From an uncultured Paracoccaceae bacterium (GTDB lineage: Bacteria; Pseudomonadota; Alphaproteobacteria; Rhodobacterales; Rhodobacteraceae): DNA of 7,913 nt. Under the pieces are notes generated by a model, which was not told where the DNA came from, did no database searches, and saw only the letters and a program-made list of their open reading frames with translations. The stretch covers positions 1-7,913 of the forward strand of contig CALFYQ010000344.1 in the NCBI GenBank assembly GCA_937952085.1. The letters are read 5' to 3'. The position numbers were made by a program, and so were the translations under genes. Below, piece after piece: positions 1 through 6,003 of the stretch (the stretch's first letter is position 1; every line of letters begins with the position of its first letter).

Positions 1-272
1 TTGCCGTTTCCGTTCCCGCCAGCGTTACCGTTTCCGCCCGCGTTTCCGCCGCCGTTGCCGCCAGCATTGCCGCCGCCGTTTCCGCCGGCATTGCCGTTTC
101 CGTTCTCGCCAGCGTTTCCGTTTCCGTTCCCGCCAGCGTTGCCGCCGGCATTGCCGCCGGCATTGCCGCCGCCGTTCCCCCCGGCATTGCCGCCGCCGTT
201 CCCCCCGGCATTGCCGTTTCCGTTACCGCCGGCATTCCCGCCGGCATTGCCGCCGCCGTTGCCGCCCGCATT
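1..272 (-). repeat. In-frame Gly/Asn/Ala tandem repeat (24-bp units with 12-bp half units)
   Basis: Read on the minus strand, this stretch encodes 90 residues made almost only of Gly, Asn and Ala. The basic unit is the octapeptide NAGGNGGG or NAGGNGNG (24 bp). I count nine octapeptides, three half units NAGG (12 bp) and one 6-residue unit NAGGNG at 25-42. The only other residue is a single Glu, codon at 105-107, replacing a Gly. Silent differences among copies (GGC/GGG/GGA/GGT, GCC/GCT/GCG, AAT/AAC) show that the array is not freshly duplicated throughout. Nearly all units are multiples of 12 bp, so gain or loss of copies would keep the reading frame. The array continues to position 1, so its true length is unknown. 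Confidence 0.9.
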
Positions 273-1037
273 GTCGTGGCCGGCCGAGGCGCCGCTACTT
301 CCGTCGCTCGAACCGTCCGAGACGCCGGCGGCGCTCGCCGACCCGCTGGCCGCGGCGGAGCCGGTCGCGCCGACCGCGGCGGACATCAAGGCGGTCGCCG
401 TATCTGCGGGCGCGGCGGCCGCCGAGCCGGCCGTTCCCTGGCTCGGCCCGACAGAAACGCCGCCATTGCGGCCCGCGGTGGAGGCGCTCATGCCGACGCT
501 GACGTCGACCGCCGTGTTGTCCGGCGTCTCGACCGCGACGGCGCCGTCGAAGACGCTCACGGATTCGACGTTTTCGGTCGAATCCACGGTGAAGCCGGTG
601 CCCTTCACGACCACCGCCAGGGTGGGCGCGACGACCTTGAACTTGCCGGCCTTTCGCTTGCCGACCTTGTAGGTCGCGCGGCCCTCCGGCTGCTGCACCA
701 CGTCGTCGTCGCCCTGCCGGTCGGGCAGGATGACCGTGGTCGACGCTTCCATCTCGATCGTGTCGAAACCGTTGGCGAGCACCGCCGCGCCGCCGGCGCC
801 CGTGCGCACCTCCGCGCCGAAGGGCAGGGCGGCGAGCGCCGGGTCGGCGCGCCAGCCGCCGTCGGGCTGGCGGATTTCGAGGGACCCCGAGAGGGAGAGG
901 ATCGTCCAGCCGCCGCCCGGCTTCGCGACATAGGGCCAGATCGTCAGCGCCGCCGCGAGCAGCGCCGACAGGAGCGCGAATCTGAGCCGGTCGCCGCCCC
1001 ACCGGGCCCGGCGCGCCGTTTCCCCAACCAAACCCAT
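1..1037 (-). CDS. FecR-domain membrane-anchored protein with Gly/Asn repeat tail (partial, C-terminus beyond window)
   Basis: The frame is open from an ATG at 1037 to the window edge (345 residues visible, no stop), so the C-terminus is missing. A basic N-terminus (residues 9-19) precedes one hydrophobic segment (about 19-36), suggesting a signal anchor with the rest in the periplasm or outside. A FecR-like domain follows at about 45-170: LPFGAEVRTG (71-80), an acidic stretch, then VVVKGTGFTV (142-151) and VSVFDGAVAV (160-169), matching the family's closing strands. Residues 171-255 are an Ala/Ser/Gly/Thr linker, and 256-345 are a Gly/Asn/Ala repeat. The start is supported by GGAAG 6 nt upstream. 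Classical FecR proteins relay iron signals to a FecI sigma factor, but no fecI or fecA is seen here, and the repeat tail points to an envelope or surface role instead (inference). The FecR fold is fairly secure; the function is unknown. Confidence 0.8.
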   Translation of the reverse strand, partial: MGLVGETARRARWGGDRLRFALLSALLAAALTIWPYVAKPGGGWTILSLSGSLEIRQPDGGWRADPALAALPFGAEVRTGAGGAAVLANGFDTIEMEASTTVILPDRQGDDDVVQQPEGRATYKVGKRKAGKFKVVAPTLAVVVKGTGFTVDSTENVESVSVFDGAVAVETPDNTAVDVSVGMSASTAGRNGGVSVGPSQGTAGSAAAAPADTATALMSAAVGATGSAAASGSASAAGVSDGSSDGSSGASAGHDNAGGNGGGNAGGNAGGNGNGNAGGNGGGNAGGNGGGNAGGNAGGNAGGNGNGNAGENGNGNAGGNGGGNAGGNGGGNAGGNGNAGGNGNG

Positions 1038-1100
1038 GTCACGCTTCCGAAGTCGGCACACCCACGGTCGGGCGCCATGTGATCGGGCGCTTTCGGAAAC
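1038..1100 (-). promoter_or_regulatory. Leader of the FecR gene with inverted repeat covering the ribosome binding site
   Basis: The 89-bp gap between the dehydratase stop and the FecR gene start holds two small structures. On the minus strand, TTCCGAA (1098-1092 region) is complementary to TTCGGAA (1051-1045). The second copy includes most of the GGAAG ribosome binding site (1048-1044), so pairing could hide it. Between the arms, an 8-bp direct repeat (plus strand TCGGGCGC at 1068-1075 and 1083-1090, 15 bp apart) is present. No convincing sigma-70 promoter is visible. Whether these act as translational control or operator sites is speculation. Confidence 0.3.
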
Positions 1101-1126
1101 CTTAAGTCATCGGATCAAGGCATTGG

Positions 1127-2884
1127 TTACCCGGCGTCACCCGCGCCGGTCCTGTCGCGCGGGGTGCGGACAACCGTCTGCGGCCTCAAAAAATCGAAGT
1201 CGCAGCCGCGATCGGCCTGGAGAACGGTTTCAAGAAAAAGCTTCAGATAACCGCGATCCGCCCCCCGATGCGCGACGGGTGAAAGCGCCATTCGCCGCGT
1301 CTGCAGCTCCGTGTCGTCCACTTCGAGCGCGATGGATCGATTCGGTACGTCAAGTGCGATCATGTCGCCGGTCCGGACCAGCGCCAGCGGCCCGCCCGCC
1401 GCGGCCTCAGGCGTGATGTGAAGAACGATCGTGCCGCTCGCAGTGCCGCTCATCCGCGCATCCGAGATGCGGACCATATCCTTCACGCCGGCGGCGGCCA
1501 GCTTCTTCGGAATCGGCAGATAGCCCGCCTCCGGCATGCCGGGCGCGCCCTTCGGCCCGGTGTTCTGGAGGACGAGCACGTCATCCGCCGTCACGTCGAG
1601 CGCCGGGTCGTCGAGCCGCGCCGCCATGTCCTCGACGGAAGAAAACACCACCGCGCGGCCTCGATGAACCATCAGCGCCGGGCTCGCCGCCGATTGCTTG
1701 ATGATCGCCCCGCCGGGCGCGAGGTTGCCGCGGAGCACCGCCATCCCGCCCTCCGCGGTCAGCGGCTGCGCGCGCGTCGCCACCACCTTCTGCGGCCAGA
1801 CCGCGCCCGCCCGCGCGTCGATCTCCTCGCCGAGCGTGCGGCCGGTGATCGTGAGGCAGTCGAGATTGAGGGCCGGCCTGAGCTCCCGCAGGATCGGCAG
1901 GAGCCCGCCAGCGGCGTGGAGATCCTCCATGTAATGCGCGCCGGAGGGTTTGAGGTCCACCAGCACCGGCACGGAGCGGCCGAGCCGGTCGAAGGCGTCG
2001 AGATCGAGCTCGACGCCGCAGCGGCCGGCGATCGCGGTCAGGTGGATGACGCCATTGGTCGAGCCGCCGATGGCGAGAAGCACGGCCAGCGCGTTCTCGA
2101 AGGCGGCGGCGGTCATGATCCGGTCCGGCGTCAGCCCGTCCCGCGCGGCGCGGACGGCGATCTCGCCGGTCGCCTCGGCGATGCGCCGCCGGTCGGCGGA
2201 GACGGCGGGCGCCGTCGCCCCGCCCGGCGCCATCATGCCGAGCGCCTCCGTCACCAGCGCCATGGTGGAGGCGGTGCCCATCACCCCGCAGGTGCCCGCG
2301 CCCGGCACCAGCCGGTCGTTCACCTCGGCGATCTCCGCCGCGTCGATCTCGCCGGCCCGGAACCTTGCCCAGAAGCGCCGGCAATCGGTGCAGGCGCCGA
2401 CGCGCTCGCCGCGGTGCGAGCCGGTGAGCATCGGCCCGGTGACGAGTTGCACCGCCGGAACCCCGGCGCTCGCCGCGCCCATGAGCTGCGCGGGAACGGT
2501 CTTGTCGCAGCCGCCGACGAGGATCACCGCATCCATCGGTTGCGCCCGGATCATCTCCTCGGTGTCCATCGACATGAGGTTCCGGGTGAACATGCTGGTC
2601 GGGTAGGCGAAGGATTCGTGGATCGAGATCGTCGGGAACGGGACCGGCAGGGCGCCCGAAAGGAGCACGCCCCGCTTCGCCGCCTCGATCAGGTCCGGCG
2701 CCGTAGCGTGGCAGGCGTTGTAGCCGCTGCCGGTGTCGGCGATGCCGATGATCGGCCGGCCGAGCGCGTCGTCGCTGTAGCCCATGCCCTTGATGAAGGC
2801 CTTCCGCAGGAACTCGGCGAAGGCGTCGTCGCCATAGGAGGTCAGCCCCTTGCGCATCCCGCGCCGGCCATCCTGCTCCGTCAT
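1127..2884 (-). CDS. IlvD/EDD-family dehydratase, sugar-acid (L-arabinonate-like) branch
   Basis: This 585-residue protein is a full-length member of the iron-sulfur IlvD/EDD dehydratases, which remove water from polyhydroxy acids (aldonates) to give 2-keto-3-deoxy acids, or from dihydroxy-acids in branched amino acid synthesis. Three cysteines expected to bind a [2Fe-2S] cluster are Cys58 (YNACH), Cys126 (GGCDKT) and Cys199 (GTCGVMGTAST). Likely Mg ligands are Glu90, Asp127 and the Glu of GMPE (452), with Lys128 as the lysine that is carbamylated in relatives. The catalytic serine is probably Ser479 (RMSGTASG). The motifs NLMSMDTEEMI, GACTDCRR and PVLVDLKPSG resemble the L-arabinonate/D-xylonate dehydratase branch more than biosynthetic IlvD, so the substrate is probably an aldonic acid; the exact sugar cannot be read. 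The ATG at 2884 is chosen because AAGGAGG lies 9 nt upstream and the family begins near there; 53 more in-frame residues upstream look non-native. It is divergent from the TRAP operon, suggesting shared control. Confidence 0.88.
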   Translation of the reverse strand: MTEQDGRRGMRKGLTSYGDDAFAEFLRKAFIKGMGYSDDALGRPIIGIADTGSGYNACHATAPDLIEAAKRGVLLSGALPVPFPTISIHESFAYPTSMFTRNLMSMDTEEMIRAQPMDAVILVGGCDKTVPAQLMGAASAGVPAVQLVTGPMLTGSHRGERVGACTDCRRFWARFRAGEIDAAEIAEVNDRLVPGAGTCGVMGTASTMALVTEALGMMAPGGATAPAVSADRRRIAEATGEIAVRAARDGLTPDRIMTAAAFENALAVLLAIGGSTNGVIHLTAIAGRCGVELDLDAFDRLGRSVPVLVDLKPSGAHYMEDLHAAGGLLPILRELRPALNLDCLTITGRTLGEEIDARAGAVWPQKVVATRAQPLTAEGGMAVLRGNLAPGGAIIKQSAASPALMVHRGRAVVFSSVEDMAARLDDPALDVTADDVLVLQNTGPKGAPGMPEAGYLPIPKKLAAAGVKDMVRISDARMSGTASGTIVLHITPEAAAGGPLALVRTGDMIALDVPNRSIALEVDDTELQTRRMALSPVAHRGADRGYLKLFLETVLQADRGCDFDFLRPQTVVRTPRDRTGAGDAG

Positions 2885-2928
2885 CCCGCGCCCCCTCCTT
2901 CCGCGGCCGGTCTCCGCCGGCGCCGCCG

Positions 2929-2958
2929 ACACTAGGCGCGCGGCGGGCCGGGCGCCAA
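2929..2958 (-). promoter_or_regulatory. Candidate promoter for the dehydratase gene
   Basis: On the minus strand, TTGGCG (2958-2953) and TAGTGT (2934-2929) sit 18 bp apart, resembling -35 and -10 boxes. Both match the sigma-70 consensus only partly. This would start transcription near 2922, leaving a leader of about 38 nt that contains the strong AAGGAGG ribosome binding site at 2900-2894. It is a weak call from consensus matching only. Confidence 0.3.
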
Positions 2959-2960
2959 CG

Positions 2961-2968
2961 GCGATCGC
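2961..2968. promoter_or_regulatory. GCGATCGC palindrome between divergent promoters (possible operator core)
   Basis: A perfect 8-bp palindrome, GCGATCGC, lies in the space between the two divergent promoter candidates. A regulator binding here could control both the dehydratase and the TRAP operon. The site is short, and GC-rich DNA produces such palindromes by chance, so this is a suggestion only. No regulator gene lies in the window. Confidence 0.2.
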
Positions 2969-2978
2969 GCCGCCGGCC

Positions 2979-3007
2979 CTGACATCCTCGGCCGGTCGCA
3001 CTATCAA
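2979..3007 (+). promoter_or_regulatory. Candidate sigma-70-type promoter of the TRAP operon
   Basis: CTGACA (2979-2984) and TATCAA (3002-3007) are separated by exactly 17 bp, matching the sigma-70 consensus at 5 of 6 and 4 of 6 positions. Transcription would start near 3014, giving a leader of about 43 nt. The leader ends in a good ribosome binding site, GGAGGA at 3047-3052, 5 nt before the ATG at 3058. This is the best promoter match I found in the window. Confidence 0.45.
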
Positions 3008-3057
3008 GGGCCGCAAATGCGCCTGAGACCGAACAAGTCCCAAAGTGGAGGAAACCC

Positions 3058-4017
3058 ATGAAGTCGATTTTCAAGGCGACGGCCGCTGGCCTCGCGCTCG
3101 CCGCCCTCGCGCTTTCCGCGGCCGCCGCCGAGACCCGCGTCACCTACAAGTCCGCCAAGGTGGGGTCGTCCTACTACCAGATGGGCGTCGAGCTGGCGGA
3201 GGCGATCAAGGCCGGCGCCGGCGGCGAGATCAGCGTCACCATCGAGGAGAGCCAGGGCTCGGTGCAGAACGTGATGGAGGTTCGCGCCCGCGGCGCCGAC
3301 TACGTCTTCACCACGCCGCCGGCGCTCGTCGGCCTCGCGCAGCAGGGCAAGGGCGCCTTCGACGGCAAGGGCGACCCGAAATTCGACGAGATCCGCGCGC
3401 TCTTCCCGATCCCGTCGCTGACGATGCACTTCGTCATGTCGGCGGCGAGCGGCGCGCATGACCTCGCCGGGCTCGAGGGCAAGTCCATCCTCCTCGGCAA
3501 GGGCTCATTCGGAGCCACCGAGGGCGAGAAGTATCTCGAACTCTTCGGCCTGAAGGACAAGGTGAAGATCGCCGACGCCGAGCTTTCGAACGCCGTCGCC
3601 GCGCTGAAGAACGGCCAGATCGACGGCTTCGTCACCGCCGGCTCCTGGCCCGCGCCGAACGTCATAGAGGCGGCCGCTTCGATGCCGGTGACGGTGCTAT
3701 CGATGAGCGAAGACGAGGTCGCCGCCACGAAGCGCGAGCGGATGACGATTCCGGCCGGAACCTATGCCGGGCAGGAGGCCGACATCGTCACCACCTCGCT
3801 CCCCGTCGTCGCCTACACGACCACGGCGATGGACGACGAGACCGCCTATGTGCTGACCAAGACCTTCTGGGAGAGCAAGGCGAAGCTGAGCGAGTTCGCC
3901 GCCTGGTGGAAGGGCGTCAACTTCGAGATGCTCGGCGCGATCGGCGGCAAGATCCATCCCGGCGCGATCCGCTACTACAAGGAAGCCGGCGTCGCCCTGA
4001 CCGACGCGCAGATGTGA
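3058..4017 (+). CDS. TRAP transporter solute-binding protein, TAXI family
   Basis: This 319-residue periplasmic protein captures the substrate for a sodium-driven TRAP importer. A typical signal peptide is seen: Lys2 and Lys6, an Ala/Leu-rich core (7-20), and an AAAA stretch with probable cleavage after Ala24. TAXI-family landmarks appear in order: GSSYYQMGVELAEAI (36-50); an acidic segment with GSVQNVMEV (67-75); DLAGLEGKSILLGKGSFGAT (135-154), like the family's GK..vG..gSG block; ALKNGQIDGF (182-191) followed by a WPAPNV motif; IPAGTYAGQ (231-239); and HPGAIRYYKEAG (300-311) at the C-terminus. The length is normal for the family. GGAGGA 5 nt upstream supports the start. The permease gene follows 63 bp downstream, forming a two-gene operon. 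TAXI substrates are rarely known and cannot be read from sequence; the divergent aldonate-type dehydratase hints at an organic or sugar acid (inference). Confidence 0.93.
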   Translation: MKSIFKATAAGLALAALALSAAAAETRVTYKSAKVGSSYYQMGVELAEAIKAGAGGEISVTIEESQGSVQNVMEVRARGADYVFTTPPALVGLAQQGKGAFDGKGDPKFDEIRALFPIPSLTMHFVMSAASGAHDLAGLEGKSILLGKGSFGATEGEKYLELFGLKDKVKIADAELSNAVAALKNGQIDGFVTAGSWPAPNVIEAAASMPVTVLSMSEDEVAATKRERMTIPAGTYAGQEADIVTTSLPVVAYTTTAMDDETAYVLTKTFWESKAKLSEFAAWWKGVNFEMLGAIGGKIHPGAIRYYKEAGVALTDAQM

Positions 4018-4023
4018 CCTGCC

Positions 4024-4061
4024 GCGCCGCGGCCGGGCCACCGCCCGCCCGGCCGCGGCGC
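4024..4061 (+). other. Perfect 15-bp stem-loop between binding protein and permease genes
   Basis: The spacer between the two TRAP genes holds an inverted repeat: left arm GCGCCGCGGCCGGGC (4024-4038), 8-nt loop (4039-4046), right arm GCCCGGCCGCGGCGC (4047-4061). All 15 pairs are matched, almost all G-C, so the RNA hairpin would be extremely stable. No T-run follows, so it is not a classical intrinsic terminator. In binding-protein transporter operons such hairpins commonly protect the upstream mRNA from 3' decay or cause partial termination, giving more binding protein than permease. That role is inferred from position. The hairpin ends 19 nt before the permease ATG and could also limit ribosome entry there. 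Confidence 0.8.
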
Positions 4062-4080
4062 CTTCCGCCGAAAGCCCCCG

Positions 4081-5865
4081 ATGCCCGCGCTACCCGAGAA
4101 CCGCCTTGCGGCCGCCTTCTGGCTCGCGCTGGCCTTCGCGCTCGTCGCCTACCATCTGGCGCTGGTCTTTTCGGGGCTCGTGCCCAACCTCGTCAGCCGG
4201 CCGCTCCACATGGCGGCGATCCTGCCCTTCGCGCTGGTGCTGAGGGCCGGCCCGGGCTGGGGCCGCCTCTCCGGCGCCGTACTCGCCGCGCTCGGCGTCG
4301 CCGCGTCGGTCTGGGTCGCGGTGGATAGCGACCGGCTGATCGACCAGTACGGCTTCATCGAAACCGGCTTCCAGTTCGCCGTCGCCGCGGTGCTGCTGAT
4401 CGTGACGCTGGAGACCGCCCGCCGCGCCATCGGCTGGCCGCTGCCCATCGTCGCCTTTCTCGCGCTCCTCTACGGGCTTTTCGGCCAGTACGTGCCCGGC
4501 CAGTTCGGCCATGCCGGCCTGCCGCTCGCCAGCTTCCTCGGCGCGCTCACCATCGCCGAGGGCGGGATCTGGGGCGCCCTCACCGGCGTTTCGGTGGGCG
4601 TTGTGGCGATCTTCGTCATTTTCGGCGCGGTTCTGAACGCCGGCGAGGCGGGGCGCGGCTTCATGAACCTCGCCGCCGCCTCGGCCGGCAACCTCAGGGG
4701 CGGGGCGGCCAAGGTTTCGGTGATCTCCTCGGCGCTCTTCGGCTCGATCTCGGGCTCCGCCTCGGCCAACGTCGCCTCGACCGGCGCCGTCACGCTGCCG
4801 GCGATGGCCCGGCTCGGCTATCCGAAGCGCCTCGCCGCGGCGGTGGAGGCGGTGGCCTCCTCCGGCGGGCAGATCATGCCGCCGCTGATGGGCGCCGGCG
4901 CCTTCGTCATGGTGGAGCTGACCGGCGTTCCCTATTCGACGATCATGGCCGCCGCGATCCTGCCGGCGCTCCTCTATTTCTTCGCCGTCTGGGTCGGCAT
5001 CGACCAGTACGCCCGCCGCTTCGACCTTCGCGGCCTCGATGCGGCGGACCGCCCGGCGCGGCGGGACGTGGCGATCACCTCGCTCTTCTTCCTCGTGCCC
5101 TTCACGGTGCTGCTCTGGGGCATGTTCGGCGCCGGCTTCACGCCGGAATACGCCGCGGCGATGGCGATCCTCGCCGGCGCGCTCCTCCTCCTCCTCGATG
5201 GGGATCTCCGCATCCGGCCCCGCCAGGTCGCCGCGCGTCTCGCCGAGGCGCTGATCGGCGCCGCGCTCCAGGTCTCGATGATCGCCTCGATCATTCTCTG
5301 CGCCTCGATCATCGTCGGCGTTCTCTCGCTGACCGGGCTCGGCGTGAAGATCACCTCGCTGATCCTCGAAGGCTCGGGCGGCCTCCTCTGGCCCTCGCTG
5401 CTCCTCACCGCGGCGGCCTGCCTCCTCCTCGGCATGGAGGTGCCGACGACGGCCGCCTACGTCATCTGCGTCTCCGTCGCTGGCCCGGCGCTTTCCAGCC
5501 TCGGGCTCGAGCCGCTCCAGGCGCATCTCTTCGTCTTCTGGTTCGCGCTTCTCTCGACGATCACGCCGCCGGTCTGCGGCGCCGTCTTCATCGCCGCCGG
5601 GATGATCGGCGAGAACTGGCTGAAAGTGGCGCTGACAGCGATGGCGCTCGGCGTCGGGCTCTACGTCATCCCGCTCGGCATGATCGCCAACCCCGATATC
5701 CTCCGCATCGCGGAGGGGCCCGTCGCCGCACTTTTCGCCCTTCTCCGGATGGCGCTCGGCCTCGCGCTTCTCTCCCGCGGCCTGATCGGCAGCCGGAGCG
5801 TCGCGGGAACCCTCATCTGGTGCGCCCTCGGCCTCGCCGCCTTGTTCTCGGGCCTCTTGTTCTGA
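4081..5865 (+). CDS. TRAP transporter fused permease (DctQM, 4TM/12TM type, TAXI-associated)
   Basis: This 594-residue inner-membrane protein is the translocation subunit that pairs with the TAXI binding protein just upstream. The first ~130 residues hold about four hydrophobic segments (roughly 10-33, 42-56, 64-81, 97-112), corresponding to the small DctQ part. The rest is the large DctM part. Conserved features include SGSASANVASTGAVTLPAM (224-242), SSGGQIMPPLMGAGAFVM (260-277), GMEVPTTAAY (451-460) and TITPPVCGAVFIAAG (493-507); the two halves of the DctM core carry these substrate and sodium-site hairpins. A charged cytoplasmic loop lies at about 309-329. The protein is compact: it ends soon after the last helix, without the extra C-terminal domain found in many longer TAXI-linked fusions. 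The start at 4081 has only a weak GAAAG match 6 nt upstream, which fits lower expression than the binding protein. The product class is certain; the substrate is unknown. Confidence 0.93.
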   Translation: MPALPENRLAAAFWLALAFALVAYHLALVFSGLVPNLVSRPLHMAAILPFALVLRAGPGWGRLSGAVLAALGVAASVWVAVDSDRLIDQYGFIETGFQFAVAAVLLIVTLETARRAIGWPLPIVAFLALLYGLFGQYVPGQFGHAGLPLASFLGALTIAEGGIWGALTGVSVGVVAIFVIFGAVLNAGEAGRGFMNLAAASAGNLRGGAAKVSVISSALFGSISGSASANVASTGAVTLPAMARLGYPKRLAAAVEAVASSGGQIMPPLMGAGAFVMVELTGVPYSTIMAAAILPALLYFFAVWVGIDQYARRFDLRGLDAADRPARRDVAITSLFFLVPFTVLLWGMFGAGFTPEYAAAMAILAGALLLLLDGDLRIRPRQVAARLAEALIGAALQVSMIASIILCASIIVGVLSLTGLGVKITSLILEGSGGLLWPSLLLTAAACLLLGMEVPTTAAYVICVSVAGPALSSLGLEPLQAHLFVFWFALLSTITPPVCGAVFIAAGMIGENWLKVALTAMALGVGLYVIPLGMIANPDILRIAEGPVAALFALLRMALGLALLSRGLIGSRSVAGTLIWCALGLAALFSGLLF

Positions 5866-5909
5866 GCCGACGCGGAAGTGCGGGCCGCCCCGGGGCGACG
5901 GCTCCACCC

Positions 5910-5937
5910 GAGGCCGGCGGATTCGCCGCGCGGCCTC
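5910..5937. terminator. Possible hairpin terminator between convergent genes
   Basis: GAGGCC (5910-5915) and GGCCTC (5932-5937) are exact complements. They enclose an inner stem GGCG/CGCC (5916-5919 and 5924-5927) with a GATT loop and a 4-nt bulge. The hairpin lies 45 bp after the permease stop and 67 bp beyond the amidohydrolase stop on the other strand, so it could serve both. It lacks a T-run on either side, so it would need help from Rho or be only an mRNA end stabiliser. A second small dyad, CTGAC/GTCAG, is at 5982-5993. Confidence is modest. Confidence 0.3.
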
Positions 5938-6003
5938 CGCCCGGCTGCGAAGACGCGGCCGGCGGCGACCTTCGGCCACGGCTGACGGGTCAGGACGCCG
6001 CTT

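Noticed and set aside
1..672. A plus-strand frame rich in Pro, Leu, Phe and Ala at the left edge, looking like a proline-rich repeat protein
   Set aside because: It is the antisense reading of the Gly/Asn repeat of the FecR-domain gene. The minus strand gives an anchor, a recognisable FecR domain and a ribosome binding site; the plus strand gives no known domain.
1418..2935. A 505-residue open frame on the plus strand opposite the dehydratase
   Set aside because: Arg/His/Gly-rich translation with no family resemblance. Such frames arise opposite genes whose codons end in G or C; the minus-strand dehydratase has all catalytic motifs.
2885..3043. A 53-residue N-terminal extension of the dehydratase
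   Set aside because: It would extend across the divergent promoter region and past the ribosome binding site AAGGAGG that suits the ATG at 2884; family members start near that ATG.
5886..5897. A perfect palindrome CGCCCCGGGGCG after the permease gene
   Set aside because: It has no loop, so it cannot form a good RNA hairpin, and such GC palindromes are common by chance in this composition.
4090..5979. A 629-residue minus-strand frame opposite the TRAP permease
   Set aside because: Highly charged Glu/Arg/Asp/Gly composition typical of the antisense of a membrane protein gene; the plus strand encodes a clear TRAP permease.
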